Below are positions 40,465 through 49,408 of a DNA stretch of 54,223 nt, one piece after another. Position numbers and translations under genes: made by a program. The notes under the pieces are model-generated. The model did not search any database and was not told the DNA's origin. It saw only the letters and a program-made list of their open reading frames with translations. Source of the DNA: an uncultured Saccharospirillaceae bacterium (GTDB lineage Bacteria > Bacteroidota > Bacteroidia > Flavobacteriales_D > CAJJDF01); NCBI GenBank assembly GCA_950054195.1, contig CATLPG010000017.1, positions 1 through 54,223 on the forward strand, written 5' to 3'. The number at the start of each line of letters is the position of its first letter. The stretch's first letter is position 1.

Positions 40465-42687
40465 ATGAAAACTTGGCTCTCTATTTTAATCTTATTATTA
40501 ACACAGCAAACCATTTCTCAAGAACTAATTAAACGAGAAATAAGTAAAGACGACCCTTATAGTTTTTATATAAATGATAATGATTCAACAAACCTCTTTT
40601 ATTACAAAATGGTTCCTAATAAAGCACCAATTGGTGCTTTAATCTTACTACCAAGTGGTGGTGAGTCAATTGAAAGTATGCTAAATCAAATTACATTACA
40701 TAAAGAGGCTTTAAAAAATAATTTACTTGTTGTTATACCATCTTACAACTGGGGAACAATACAACAAATTCCTGAAATTTCCTTTTTTGATACCATTTTT
40801 GAACAGGTGGTAAACGAACATAAAGTTTCTAAAGATAATTTTATTTTTTGTGGGCTTTCAAATGGAGCTATGATAGCTTTAACTTATGGCGTAAGATCGG
40901 TAAGAGATAGCAATACCTATATTATCCCAAAAGGCATAATAGGTTTAGACCCTCCTGTAGATTTATCAAGATTTTACAACTATTGTGAGCGTGAAATTGA
41001 ACGTAACTTTAGTGAAGCTGGAGTTAATGAAGCTAAGTGGCTAAAAAATGTTTACAACCAAGTTTATGGAGGTTCTCCAGATAGTTTTCCAACACAATAT
41101 CAAGAAGCTTCTGTTTTCTCGTACGGATCACCAAAAGGTGGAAATGCAAAATACCTAAATGATATTGGTATACTCATGTATTCCGATTTAAACATTGATT
41201 TTTTATTAAACCAAAGAAAAAGAGACCTCTATGATTGGAACGGTACAGACATAGTAGCATTTGTAAACCAATTACAAATTAATGGTAATAAAAATGCCGA
41301 AGTAATTATTTCTCAAAATAAAGGAAAAAGACCTGATGGTACATTGCACCCTCACTCATGGTCAATTTTAAACACTAAAACTACAATCGAATGGATATTA
41401 GAGTTATTAAAAGAAAATAAGGCTGATCACAACAAACAAACCCACAAGTACTTTGTTAATGAAAAGTTGCAAAAATCTGATTATATAGAAGATTTAAATC
41501 AATTAGTAGACTCCCTACAAACGTACCACCCTCAACCGTATGAATTTATCTCTAAAAATGATTTTGAATCTTTTATTAATGTAACAAAAAATAAAATTAC
41601 TGATTCAACAACTGTTAGCGAGTTTGCATGGATTAGCAGTGAGGTTGCTGCCAAAGTAGGCTGTCTACATACCAATACATCAGCTTCAAGCATTTTAAAT
41701 TTTAGTTCTGAAATGTTTTTTCCTCTAAATGTAAAATATGTAGATTCTAAACTTTACTTAACTGATACTTACAAACCAAATACCGAGTTAAAAACACATA
41801 CTGAAATAGTAAAAATAAATGGAATTGATGTTCTTGAGCTAAAAAATAAAATTGCAAATCATATATCATCAGATGGATACAATGAAAAATTTTTAGACGA
41901 AATAATAAATAGAAACTTTGGTTATTTCTGTACACTTCAACTCAACTTCCCAACTGGATATAAGCTAGAAATCAAAGAGGATAATATCAAGAAAGAAGTA
42001 CTCTTGAATAAAAACCTAAACAATCAGACATCAGACAACTCAAATACTCAAACAAAGAACTTAGAGTTTGAGATTAACACACCCGAAAATTTAGCGGTTA
42101 TAACTATTAAAAGCTTTGTATACTATGATGATCAGTTGCCTGTTTTCAAATCATTTGTTGATAGTTGCTTTAAACAAATTAAAAGTCAGCAAATTAAAAA
42201 TGTAGTTATAGATTTAAGAGATAATGGAGGTGGCGACCCTTATTGTGCTACTCATTTATTACAGTACATCTCTAATAAATCATTCCGATACTATAAAAAA
42301 GGCTCTACTGATGCCTACAAAGATTTAGAAAAGAAAATTAAACCTTTTAAAAACAATTTCTCAGGGAAACTTTACATCTTAATCAATTCGCTCTGCTGTT
42401 CTACTACAGGACATTTATGCTCTATTTTAAAATACCATAACATAGGTACGCTAATTGGAAGTGAAACTGGAGCAACCTATAGTTGCAACGCTAACAACAT
42501 CAACTTTAAACTTAAAAACACTGGCATCAGTGCTTCAGTTGCTACAAAAACCTATCAAACAGATGTTACTGGCTTTAAAAAAAACAGAGGTATTATACCC
42601 GATTATCAAACAACTAAAAACTTAAAAGACACACCAAATAAAGACATGGAAATGAAACAGGTGATGGAGTTAATTAATGCTAAATAA
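40465..42687 (+). CDS. Fusion of alpha/beta hydrolase and S41 peptidase
   Basis: 740 residues with a signal peptide (TWLSILILLLTQQTISQ). Residues about 20-325 are an alpha/beta hydrolase: LILLPSGGES, nucleophile elbow FCGLSNGAMIAL (GxSxG) and a late His in LHPHSWS. Residues about 340-740 are an S41 (tail-specific/C-terminal processing) peptidase domain: VVIDLRDNGGGDPYCATHLL, then NSLCCSTTGHLCSILKYH with the nucleophile Ser, and GSETGATYSCN; the tail has RGIIPDYQT. Such N-hydrolase/C-S41 fusions are uncommon. It follows the Crp-like gene and precedes a C1 protease gene. Substrates are unknown; the two active sites could act on the same exported substrate (inference). Confidence 0.85.
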   Translation: MKTWLSILILLLTQQTISQELIKREISKDDPYSFYINDNDSTNLFYYKMVPNKAPIGALILLPSGGESIESMLNQITLHKEALKNNLLVVIPSYNWGTIQQIPEISFFDTIFEQVVNEHKVSKDNFIFCGLSNGAMIALTYGVRSVRDSNTYIIPKGIIGLDPPVDLSRFYNYCEREIERNFSEAGVNEAKWLKNVYNQVYGGSPDSFPTQYQEASVFSYGSPKGGNAKYLNDIGILMYSDLNIDFLLNQRKRDLYDWNGTDIVAFVNQLQINGNKNAEVIISQNKGKRPDGTLHPHSWSILNTKTTIEWILELLKENKADHNKQTHKYFVNEKLQKSDYIEDLNQLVDSLQTYHPQPYEFISKNDFESFINVTKNKITDSTTVSEFAWISSEVAAKVGCLHTNTSASSILNFSSEMFFPLNVKYVDSKLYLTDTYKPNTELKTHTEIVKINGIDVLELKNKIANHISSDGYNEKFLDEIINRNFGYFCTLQLNFPTGYKLEIKEDNIKKEVLLNKNLNNQTSDNSNTQTKNLEFEINTPENLAVITIKSFVYYDDQLPVFKSFVDSCFKQIKSQQIKNVVIDLRDNGGGDPYCATHLLQYISNKSFRYYKKGSTDAYKDLEKKIKPFKNNFSGKLYILINSLCCSTTGHLCSILKYHNIGTLIGSETGATYSCNANNINFKLKNTGISASVATKTYQTDVTGFKKNRGIIPDYQTTKNLKDTPNKDMEMKQVMELINAK

Positions 42688-42784
42688 ACTGAAATACTGG
42701 GCAAACTAGATTAGTATCTAATTAGAAAAGCATTTTTTAGCAGACTGAGTTAGCTTAACTAACAAATATTTTATGGTGATATTC

Positions 42785-42792
42785 TATATTTG
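42785..42792 (+). promoter_or_regulatory. -7 box of the C1 peptidase gene with upstream inverted repeat
   Basis: TATATTTG matches TAnnTTTG. An inverted repeat GTTAG-CTTAA-CTAAC (42749-42763) lies about 22 bp upstream, in the -33 region, where a TTG is lacking; this is compatible with activator control. Confidence 0.5.
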
Positions 42793-42799
42793 TTTTCTC

Positions 42800-42838
42800 A
42801 AAAGCCTTAAGCAACCATGCCCATTCGTATAGTTCCAG
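42800..42838 (+). repeat. Partial duplication of the C1 peptidase gene 5' end, copy 2 (intact gene)
   Basis: The intact copy of the stretch also found at 39719-39757. It starts near the predicted transcription start and runs into the first codons of the peptidase gene. Confidence 0.8.
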
Positions 42839-44361
42839 ATAAAAACAAAAAATCAAGCAATCGTAACAGTCCGCCTAGAAGAAACTCTAATCAAGGAGGA
42901 GGAAATTTAGCTAGTACACTGCTTCCTGTTGTTATGAGCTTATTTTCTAAAAAGCCTAAACTCGCTATTGCGATAGTTATCGCTGGAATAATTATTTTCA
43001 TAGTCGTTGGAAAAGGCTGTGGAGAAGGTGCTGGAATTACAAGTGCTTTTGCAACTGGTGGAAAATTCGATCTTGAAAAATACGATGCTACCGAAGTATT
43101 TGAACCTTTAGCGGATAATAGAAAAAATCCCCTGCCAGAACGATATTCACTTCTAAAATATGCTCCTCGTAGATTAAACCAAGGACAACAAGGTTCGTGT
43201 GTGGGTTGGGCAACATCCTATGCTGCACGCACAATTTTACATGCTCGTATGACAGGCAAAGATCCTAACGAAGTAATTTTTAGTCCGTCTTTTGTGTATA
43301 ACCAAATTGCTTTAGAAAATTGCCAAGGCACCTACCTAAGTGAAGCTATGCAGACCTTAGAAACAGTTGGTGACCTTCCGTTTACACAATTTGCTTACGA
43401 TGAATATTCTTGCGGACGAACACCTAATAACGATGAAAAAAGAGCAGCTAATCAGTTTAAAATAAAAGGATATAATCGCTTAACTGTTAGTGGTAACAAG
43501 TACCAGCCCGATATGCTTGCAATAAAACAAAACATTGCACAAGGTGCTCCTGTTGTTATTGGTATGATGGTTGGAGGTTCGTTTACCAAGCAAATGCAAG
43601 GAAAAAAAGTTTGGTTTCCAACCCAAGCAGATTATAACCAACGTAATTTTGGCGGACATGCCATGTGTGTGATTGGCTATGATGATTACTTAGAAGGTGG
43701 AGCTTTTCAAATCATGAATAGCTGGGGGCCTGCCTGGGGAGAAAATGGTGTTGCTTGGGTTAGGTACAAAGATTTTGACTATTTCAACAAAGAAGCTTTT
43801 GGTTTATACCCAATGGGTAGTGCTAACCAAAAAAACGAAACAAAACTAAACATGAAGTTTGGTATTGTAGATAACAAATCGGGTAAAAACATACCTTTTG
43901 TAAAAAGCAAAGGCATTTTATTTAAAACAGAAAAACCAATAAAAAAAGGCACAACATTTAAAATAGAATCCACAAACTCTATTCCTTGTTACACCTACGT
44001 ATTTAGTCAGCAAACAAATGGTTCAAGCGAAGTTCTATTCCCTTACACTCAAAAACATTCCCCTTACTGCGGAATTACAGGAACGAGATTATTCCCAAAA
44101 GATCATTCGCTCGAAGCTGACGATATTGGCACAAAAGACTTTATGGCTGTTGTAGTAACCAAAGAACCCATCGATTACATAAAATTAAACGAACAATTTA
44201 GCCAAGCTTCTGGAAGTTCCTATGCCGAAAAAATTGAACGTGTTTTAAAGTCAGAAATGATAAAAGATATTAGTTTAAGCACATCAAGTACAATCAACAT
44301 TTCTTGCGATACAAAAGGAAAAAATGCATTAGCAGTAGTGTTAGAAATCGATAAATATTAA
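42817..44361 (+). CDS. Membrane-anchored papain-like (C1) peptidase with DUF4384-like tail
   Basis: 514 residues. A basic, Asn/Pro-rich cytoplasmic start (about 1-45), one TM helix (LAIAIVIAGIIIFIVVGKG, 49-67), then a papain-like domain with Cys128 in NQGQQGSCVGWATSYAA, His281 in GGHAMCVIGYDDY and Asn301 in IMNSWGPAWGENG, a full catalytic triad. The C-terminal 160 residues carry a DUF4384-like region (KGTTFKIESTNSIPCYTYVFSQQTNGSSEVLFPY and DFMAVVVTKEPIDY). The topology places the protease in the periplasm. It is 5 bp before a pabB-like gene, but without a functional tie. Confidence 0.9.
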   Translation: MPIRIVPDKNKKSSNRNSPPRRNSNQGGGNLASTLLPVVMSLFSKKPKLAIAIVIAGIIIFIVVGKGCGEGAGITSAFATGGKFDLEKYDATEVFEPLADNRKNPLPERYSLLKYAPRRLNQGQQGSCVGWATSYAARTILHARMTGKDPNEVIFSPSFVYNQIALENCQGTYLSEAMQTLETVGDLPFTQFAYDEYSCGRTPNNDEKRAANQFKIKGYNRLTVSGNKYQPDMLAIKQNIAQGAPVVIGMMVGGSFTKQMQGKKVWFPTQADYNQRNFGGHAMCVIGYDDYLEGGAFQIMNSWGPAWGENGVAWVRYKDFDYFNKEAFGLYPMGSANQKNETKLNMKFGIVDNKSGKNIPFVKSKGILFKTEKPIKKGTTFKIESTNSIPCYTYVFSQQTNGSSEVLFPYTQKHSPYCGITGTRLFPKDHSLEADDIGTKDFMAVVVTKEPIDYIKLNEQFSQASGSSYAEKIERVLKSEMIKDISLSTSSTINISCDTKGKNALAVVLEIDKY

Positions 44362-44366
44362 TTGTT

Positions 44367-45632
44367 TTGTGGAATAAAAAAACCATAGACATACAAACTC
44401 CCATTAGCAGTCTATTGCTAAAAAAACTAGAGAATAGTTACTCCCACATAGCTTACCTCAACGGGAATAAATCGAACAAATTATTCCTCGCACTTGGCTC
44501 AAGAGAACTATTTTCTTTTGATAATGATTTGTTTGACGAACTAAATGCTTTTATTAACAATAACTGGGTGTTTGGTTATTTTGGTTATGACTTAAAAAAT
44601 ACTATTGAGCCTTCACTTTCATCAAAAAATGAAGACTTTATCAATCTTGATGACTACCACTTTTTTATTCCTGAAGTAGTAATTGAAATAGACGAATCGG
44701 AAACATATATTCATTATCAAAATGAAACTGAGGTAGAAAAATTTGATCAAATAAGTAAATCAAACCTGGATCAACAGTCGAATCAAAATTCTAATATTAA
44801 TCTTCATCATAAAGTTTCAAAGACCGAATATTTACAACACGTAAAAGATATAAAGCAAGAAATTCAATTAGGTAACATCTACGAAATGAATTTTTGTCAC
44901 GAGTTTTTTGCAAGCGATGTTACGCTAAATACGGTTGATACTTATTCCAAATTAAATGAATTAACACAAGCTCCTTTTTCTTGTTTTTATAAAAACAAAG
45001 ATCAATTCATATTAAGTGGAAGTCCAGAAAGATTCCTAAAAAAAGAAGGAAATACTATAATTTCTCAGCCAATTAAAGGAACTGCTAAACGTGGAAACAC
45101 GAAAGAAGAAGATGAAGAAATAAAATTAGCCTTAGAAAATGATCCAAAAGAGCGATCAGAAAACATTATGATTGTTGACTTAGTAAGAAACGATCTTTCA
45201 AAAACTGCTGAGAAAAATTCTGTTACCGTTAACGAGCTATGTAAAATATATACGTTTGAAACGGTACATCAAATGATTTCAACAGTTACCTCAAGAGTAA
45301 ACTCCAAAACCAAAATAACGGATATTATCAAACATGCTTTCCCTATGGGCTCGATGACAGGAGCTCCTAAAGTTGAAGCAATGAAAATCATTGAACAACA
45401 CGAGTCTTCCAAAAGGGGTGTTTATTCAGGGGCGATTGGTTACTTTACACCTTCCAGTGACTTTGATTTTAACGTGGTTATCCGCTCAATTTTGTATAAT
45501 AAAGCATTAAAGAGATGTTCTTTTATGGTTGGTGGAGCCATTACGCTAAAATCTGACCCCGAAAAAGAATACGAAGAAACACTAACCAAAGCGCAAGCAC
45601 TTATCAAAGCATTATCATCAAATGAAAAATAA
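44367..45632 (+). CDS. pabB: Aminodeoxychorismate synthase component I (PabB-like)
   Basis: 421 residues of the chorismate-binding family, which makes 4-amino-4-deoxychorismate for folate. Signatures: IYEMNFCHEFF, SGSPERFLKK, ISQPIKGTAKRG, ERSENIMIVDLVRNDLSKTAEKNSV and FPMGSMTGAPKVEAMKIIE. No in-frame ATG lies near the 5' end, so TTG at 44367 is the best start (the previous stop ends at 44361). The chain is shorter at the N-terminus than TrpE, which fits PabB. The glutaminase and lyase partners are not nearby. It overlaps the next gene by 11 bp. Confidence 0.87.
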   Translation: MWNKKTIDIQTPISSLLLKKLENSYSHIAYLNGNKSNKLFLALGSRELFSFDNDLFDELNAFINNNWVFGYFGYDLKNTIEPSLSSKNEDFINLDDYHFFIPEVVIEIDESETYIHYQNETEVEKFDQISKSNLDQQSNQNSNINLHHKVSKTEYLQHVKDIKQEIQLGNIYEMNFCHEFFASDVTLNTVDTYSKLNELTQAPFSCFYKNKDQFILSGSPERFLKKEGNTIISQPIKGTAKRGNTKEEDEEIKLALENDPKERSENIMIVDLVRNDLSKTAEKNSVTVNELCKIYTFETVHQMISTVTSRVNSKTKITDIIKHAFPMGSMTGAPKVEAMKIIEQHESSKRGVYSGAIGYFTPSSDFDFNVVIRSILYNKALKRCSFMVGGAITLKSDPEKEYEETLTKAQALIKALSSNEK

Positions 45633-46155
45633 AAAATTATCGCTTAGCGAGCTAAACCGAGTTACTGTAGACGAATTCAAAGAAAAAGAAAAAACGCCTT
45701 TGGTAGTTATTCTTGATAACATCAGAAGCCTGAATAACATTGGTTCTGTTTTTAGAAGTTCGGATGCTTTTGCTATTGAAAAAATCTATTTGTGTGGTTA
45801 CACAGCTACTCCTCCACATCGAGAAATACGTAAAACAGCTATTGGAGCAACTGAATCTGTTGATTGGGAACACCAAGAAAACATATTAGATGTGATTCAA
45901 GCATTAAAAAATCAGCAATACGAAGTGTTTGCTATTGAACAAACAGAAAACTCCATTAAGCTTCAAGACTTTAAACCAAAAGGAAAGTTAGCTATCATTA
46001 TGGGTAATGAAGTTGAAGGGGTCCAACAAGAAGCTATTGATTTATGTGATGGTGTAATAGAAATCCCACAAGAAGGGACCAAACATTCATTAAATATTTC
46101 GGTTTCTTGTGGGATCGTACTTTGGGATATTTATCAAAAGCTAAAGTCTAGCTAG
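45622..46155 (+). CDS. SpoU/TrmH-type RNA 2'-O-methyltransferase
   Basis: 177 residues of the SPOUT superfamily, which methylates ribose in tRNA or rRNA. Motif 1 LVVILDNIRSLNNIGSVFRSSDAF, motif 2 LAIIMGNEVEGVQQEAID and motif 3 EIPQEGTKHSLNISVSCGIVLWDI are all present, forming the knotted SAM site. The RNA target cannot be read from the sequence; TrmH-like short members usually lack an N-terminal RNA-binding domain, as here. Its ATG lies within the last codons of pabB, so translation is probably coupled. Confidence 0.92.
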   Translation: MKNKKLSLSELNRVTVDEFKEKEKTPLVVILDNIRSLNNIGSVFRSSDAFAIEKIYLCGYTATPPHREIRKTAIGATESVDWEHQENILDVIQALKNQQYEVFAIEQTENSIKLQDFKPKGKLAIIMGNEVEGVQQEAIDLCDGVIEIPQEGTKHSLNISVSCGIVLWDIYQKLKSS

Positions 46156-46186
46156 CTCATAAGATATAAATTGGTCATCCAGTGAC

Positions 46187-46543
46187 CTAAAACGGTAAAT
46201 CAGCTTTCTCTTTTTTATCAAGCTTCACAAAACTTCCTATGCTAATTTCTGTAATGTAGTGCATCACACCCTTTTTGTCTTCGTATTTTTTGTTGATTAG
46301 CTTCCCTTTAACCAAAATTTGATTTCCTTTTTCAACTAACTCAGTTAAAAGTTCTGCTGGTTTGTTCCATGCTACAATTTTATGCCAAGTAGTTTCTTTA
46401 ACACGCTCGCCTTTTGCATTTTTATAGAACTCATTTGTAGCTAAAGAAAAGTTTAAAAACTTCTTTCCGTTTTTAGTTTCTTTTAACTCTAAGTCTTGTC
46501 CTACTCTACCGATTAATTGTACTTGATTGTTTAACGTAATCAT
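46187..46543 (-). CDS. ssb: Single-stranded DNA-binding protein
   Basis: 118 residues: one OB-fold with NNQVQLIGRVGQDLELKE, KKFLNFSLATNEF, TTWHKIVAWNKPAELLTELVEKGNQILVKGKLINKKYEDKKG and YITEISIGSF. The acidic tail usual in SSB is very short here, but the protein still ends in ADLPF, keeping the hydrophobic Pro-Phe tip that recruits partner proteins. It is convergent with the methyltransferase gene and divergent from a small zinc-finger gene. It is a short SSB, probably accessory or the sole chromosomal SSB. Confidence 0.92.
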   Translation of the reverse strand: MITLNNQVQLIGRVGQDLELKETKNGKKFLNFSLATNEFYKNAKGERVKETTWHKIVAWNKPAELLTELVEKGNQILVKGKLINKKYEDKKGVMHYITEISIGSFVKLDKKEKADLPF

Positions 46544-46670
46544 ATTTTTTTGTTTTTATGCTTGTATGTAACAAGCGGGTTATTATTTAATTTATAAAAC
46601 GGTTAACCAATTGGTTGATGCAAACTTAGGACGAGATAAAATTGTTAATCGTTAATTAATTGCTTAGATT

Positions 46671-46702
46671 CGTTTGTAATCGTTTACAGCCGTTTGAAAA
46701 CG
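46671..46702 (+). repeat. Phased CGTTT repeats upstream of the zinc-finger gene
   Basis: Three consecutive 10-bp units CGTTTGTAAT, CGTTTACAGC, CGTTTGAAAA, followed by CG, just before the ATG at 46723 in the ssb/zinc-finger divergent region. Helically phased, so possibly a protein-binding site. A related ATCGTTAAT sits at 46648-46656. Confidence 0.4.
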
Positions 46703-46722
46703 ACTTTAAAAATAGTAGCAAC

Positions 46723-47085
46723 ATGAGTGATAAAGCCTGTTTAGAGTGTGGCGAAAAGGTTTTTGGTAGAGCAGATAAAAAATTTTGTTCCGATCAATGT
46801 AGAACGTCATATAATAACAAAAACAACAGTGATAGCTCTAACTTTATGCGTAACGTCAATAATATTTTACGCAAAAACAGACGAATTTTGGCCGAATTAA
46901 ATCCCAACGGAAAGTCAAAAGTATCTAAAACCAAACTTATGGATCTCGGCTTTAAGTTTAGTTACTTTACCAATACCTACACAACTAAAAACGGAAATGT
47001 ATACCACTTTTGTTACGATCAAGGTTATTTAGAACTGGACAATGATATGTTTGCATTGGTTGTTAGACAAAGTTATGTGGATTAA
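46723..47085 (+). CDS. Small zinc-finger protein
   Basis: 120 residues from the ATG at 46723; the frame extends upstream through a TTG at 46660, but that part covers the phased repeat and is unlike coding sequence. The N-terminus has a four-cysteine zinc finger, CLECGEKVFG...KKFCSDQC (CX2C-X12-CX3C). The rest is helical and basic with NILRKNRRILAELNP, a block YFTNTYTTKNGNVYHFCYDQGY and an end DMFALVVRQSY. It resembles small Bacteroidota zinc-ribbon proteins of unknown role. It is divergent from ssb, which might hint at a DNA-linked role (inference). Confidence 0.75.
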   Translation: MSDKACLECGEKVFGRADKKFCSDQCRTSYNNKNNSDSSNFMRNVNNILRKNRRILAELNPNGKSKVSKTKLMDLGFKFSYFTNTYTTKNGNVYHFCYDQGYLELDNDMFALVVRQSYVD

Positions 47086-47353
47086 GTATTTAACTATACA
47101 TAAGGTTAGTTTGGTGTTTTTATTTGTACTAACTACAACACTTTTAAATGCCTTTGATAGTGCTTTTGATCCAATCGATTCATACGTAAGAAAGGTTGGC
47201 TTCGGAGAAGCTTACCCCAAATGCAAAAAACTATTAATGTTTCTTAAGCTAAATTATTCCTCGCAAGAAATAGCAGATATTCTATTCGTATCCATACATG
47301 CAGTTAATAAATCAAGGCAAAGACTTAACAAAAAAACGCAAGAAAATCTGTAA
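47075..47353 (+). pseudogene. Short protein with LuxR-type HTH end, probable remnant
   Basis: 92 residues from the ATG at 47075 (an ATG at 47042 is also in frame), overlapping the zinc-finger gene. One hydrophobic segment (VSLVFLFVLTTTLLNAF) precedes a C-terminal helix-turn-helix resembling LuxR/GerE: LLMFLKLNYSSQEIADILFVSIHAVNKSRQRLNKK. Full Bacteroidota proteins of this type have N-terminal repeats (usually TPRs), a membrane helix, a coiled segment and a block of about 15-20 residues before the HTH. Those parts are missing or shortened, so it looks like a deletion remnant. A functional small membrane-bound regulator cannot be excluded. Confidence 0.55.
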
Positions 47354-47451
47354 ACCAATGAGTTGTTTGTTTGTCTTATTATTGTACTAGTCTAATTATA
47401 TGGTGTTGTCAATTTGTTAGTGTACATTTATTCTAAATAAATTAAAATCTA

Positions 47452-47997
47452 ATGAAAAAAATCACCTTATTACTAGCCCTAGGCATTACACTCCTTTCCT
47501 GTGGATCAAAATCCGAATTAAATCAATTAGCAGAAGCTTCCGTTGCAATAATCGAAACAATTAAACTTGGTGAAGAAAATGAGTCTTTAGATCCAAAAAG
47601 AATTGGAGAATATACGTTTAAAAATGAATCTGGTGATCAATTTGGATTAAGTGTAAACCCAACCTATTTCATAACAGGAGAAAACCTAAGCGATAAACTG
47701 AGTTATACGTTAACCAAAAATGGAGGACCAAAAGTTGAATCAGTAACTATAGGTGTTCTATTCGATCTAGAAACTGAAAAAGAAATCTATAGAAAAGAGT
47801 TTAAAAATCACTTTTCAGATCTTTTAAAAGAAAAAGGATACGTATATGATGAAAAAGAAAGCCTAAAAGAAATGCTTAAAAACCCTCAGGCTCCTCAGCC
47901 ATACTTTTACAACAACGATAAAGATAAAAGATGGATTGATCTATTTATTGATGAAGAAAAGAAAACAGCAACCATCTATTATATCATCATGAAATAA
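47452..47997 (+). CDS. Lipoprotein, unknown function
   Basis: 181 residues with lipoprotein signal peptide KITLLLALGITLLSC (lipobox LLSC, Cys17). The mature part is charged and alpha/beta, with EYTFKNESGDQFGLSV and DKRWIDLFIDEEKKTATIYYIIMK near the end. I recognise no domain. The gene is closed by a clear terminator at 48029-48060, so it seems to be monocistronic. Confidence 0.7.
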   Translation: MKKITLLLALGITLLSCGSKSELNQLAEASVAIIETIKLGEENESLDPKRIGEYTFKNESGDQFGLSVNPTYFITGENLSDKLSYTLTKNGGPKVESVTIGVLFDLETEKEIYRKEFKNHFSDLLKEKGYVYDEKESLKEMLKNPQAPQPYFYNNDKDKRWIDLFIDEEKKTATIYYIIMK

Positions 47998-48028
47998 TCT
48001 CTTTTATTATTTCTCAACAAGTTCTTTT

Positions 48029-48060
48029 AAGGCTTTATTCATTGCAATAAAGCCTTTTTT
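48029..48060 (+). terminator. Rho-independent terminator
   Basis: Arms AAGGCTTTATT (48029-48039) and AATAAAGCCTT (48046-48056) around CATTGC, followed by TTTT. It ends the lipoprotein gene and precedes the M28 peptidase start. Confidence 0.8.
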
Positions 48061-48118
48061 GTTTTCTAAATCATTCATTTATTTACTACCTTTTATCATC
48101 ATTCAAAGGAATACAAAA

Positions 48119-49384
48119 ATGCACAAACTACTCGCTTTAAGCTTCATTTTATTCGTCAACACAGTCGTATTTTCTCAAAAAGACTATGGAAAACAGCTAT
48201 TAGACTCCCTAGCTTCTGATCAATTTTATGGAAGAGGTTACGTGAAAAACGGAGATAAAATAGCCGCCAATTTTATCGTTAAAGAATTTAAAAAGCTAGA
48301 TGCTCAACCTATTGGTAGCAGTTTTTTTCAAAACTATATCCTTCCTGTTAATACCTTTCCTAATGATGTTGAAGTTATCATCAACAATAAAAAACTTAAA
48401 ACAGGTGAAGATTTTATTATAAGTCCATACTCAGGCTCTGCTAAAGGAACCTACAAACTCGAACTCATTGATGAAAAACAAGTAACAAATATCATCAATA
48501 CCTTTGACCCTGAAAACAACTTAGTTGAAAAAGACATTGCTTATCTCGTTAACTTTGAAAAAGTAACCGACCGAAAAGATCGATCCAAACAAGAATACCT
48601 AAAACAATTTCTTGCACAGCTTGCTCCAGTTATCGTTCCAGATGATGAAAAATTCACATGGTCTGTTGCTCGTGAAGCATTACCCAACCCTATAATTCAG
48701 GTGCACTCATCCTTTCTTAAAGAAACTAAAACCATCACACTCAATATTCAAAACAAACTTGTATCATCCTATCAAACGCAAAATGCAATAGGTATAATTC
48801 CTGCAAAAAGAAAGTGTAAAAGAGATAAATACATCTTCTTTACGGCTCATTACGACCACTTAGGTATGATGGGAGAAAATGCCACATTTAATGGTGCAAA
48901 TGATAACGCTAGTGGAACGGCTCTTATGCTCTCTTTAATGAAACATTATAGCCAAAAAAAACCAGAATACACCATGGTGTTTATCGCTTTTGGTGCAGAA
49001 GAAGCTGGTCTGGTAGGCTCTAAATACTTTGTAGAACATCCTTTAGTTCCTTTAGACAAAATAAAGTTTTTAGTAAATGTAGATTTAATGGGCACAGGCG
49101 AAAATGGAGTAACGGTAGTAAATGCAACCGAACACGAAAAAGAGTTCGAATGGCTTAAAAAAATAAATAAGAAAAAAAACTTATTAAAAACAGTAAACCC
49201 AAGAGGAAAAGCAGCGAATAGCGATCATTATTGGTTCGAAGAAAGTGGAGTTCCTTCGTTTTTTATTTACGCCATGGGAGAACCCAGCCACTATCACGAC
49301 ATCAACGATCGACCAGAAACTCTTCCACTAACTGAGTTTGACGATCTTCAAGAGCTCATTATCCGATTTGTAAAGAAGTTTTAG
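48119..49384 (+). CDS. Secreted M28-family peptidase
   Basis: 421 residues from the ATG at 48119; the frame opens from a TTG at 48059, but the signal peptide (LLALSFILFVNTVVFSQ) begins just after this Met. The M28 zinc peptidase core is at the C-terminal half: FTAHYDHLGMMG, GANDNASGTALM, AFGAEEAGLVGS, VNVDLMG and PSHYHDIND, supplying His, Asp, Glu-Glu, Asp and His zinc/catalytic residues. The N-terminal 200 residues carry an inserted domain like PA-containing aminopeptidases. It probably cuts peptides in the periplasm or outside the cell. It is monocistronic. Confidence 0.92.
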   Translation: MHKLLALSFILFVNTVVFSQKDYGKQLLDSLASDQFYGRGYVKNGDKIAANFIVKEFKKLDAQPIGSSFFQNYILPVNTFPNDVEVIINNKKLKTGEDFIISPYSGSAKGTYKLELIDEKQVTNIINTFDPENNLVEKDIAYLVNFEKVTDRKDRSKQEYLKQFLAQLAPVIVPDDEKFTWSVAREALPNPIIQVHSSFLKETKTITLNIQNKLVSSYQTQNAIGIIPAKRKCKRDKYIFFTAHYDHLGMMGENATFNGANDNASGTALMLSLMKHYSQKKPEYTMVFIAFGAEEAGLVGSKYFVEHPLVPLDKIKFLVNVDLMGTGENGVTVVNATEHEKEFEWLKKINKKKNLLKTVNPRGKAANSDHYWFEESGVPSFFIYAMGEPSHYHDINDRPETLPLTEFDDLQELIIRFVKKF

Positions 49385-49408
49385 ACAATATAAGCTTCCA
49401 TCTTAAGC

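Noticed and set aside
42200-42480. Loss of the S41 catalytic serine in the fusion protein
   Set aside because: The motif NSLCCSTTGHL aligns with the usual GxFSxTGH segment and keeps the serine.
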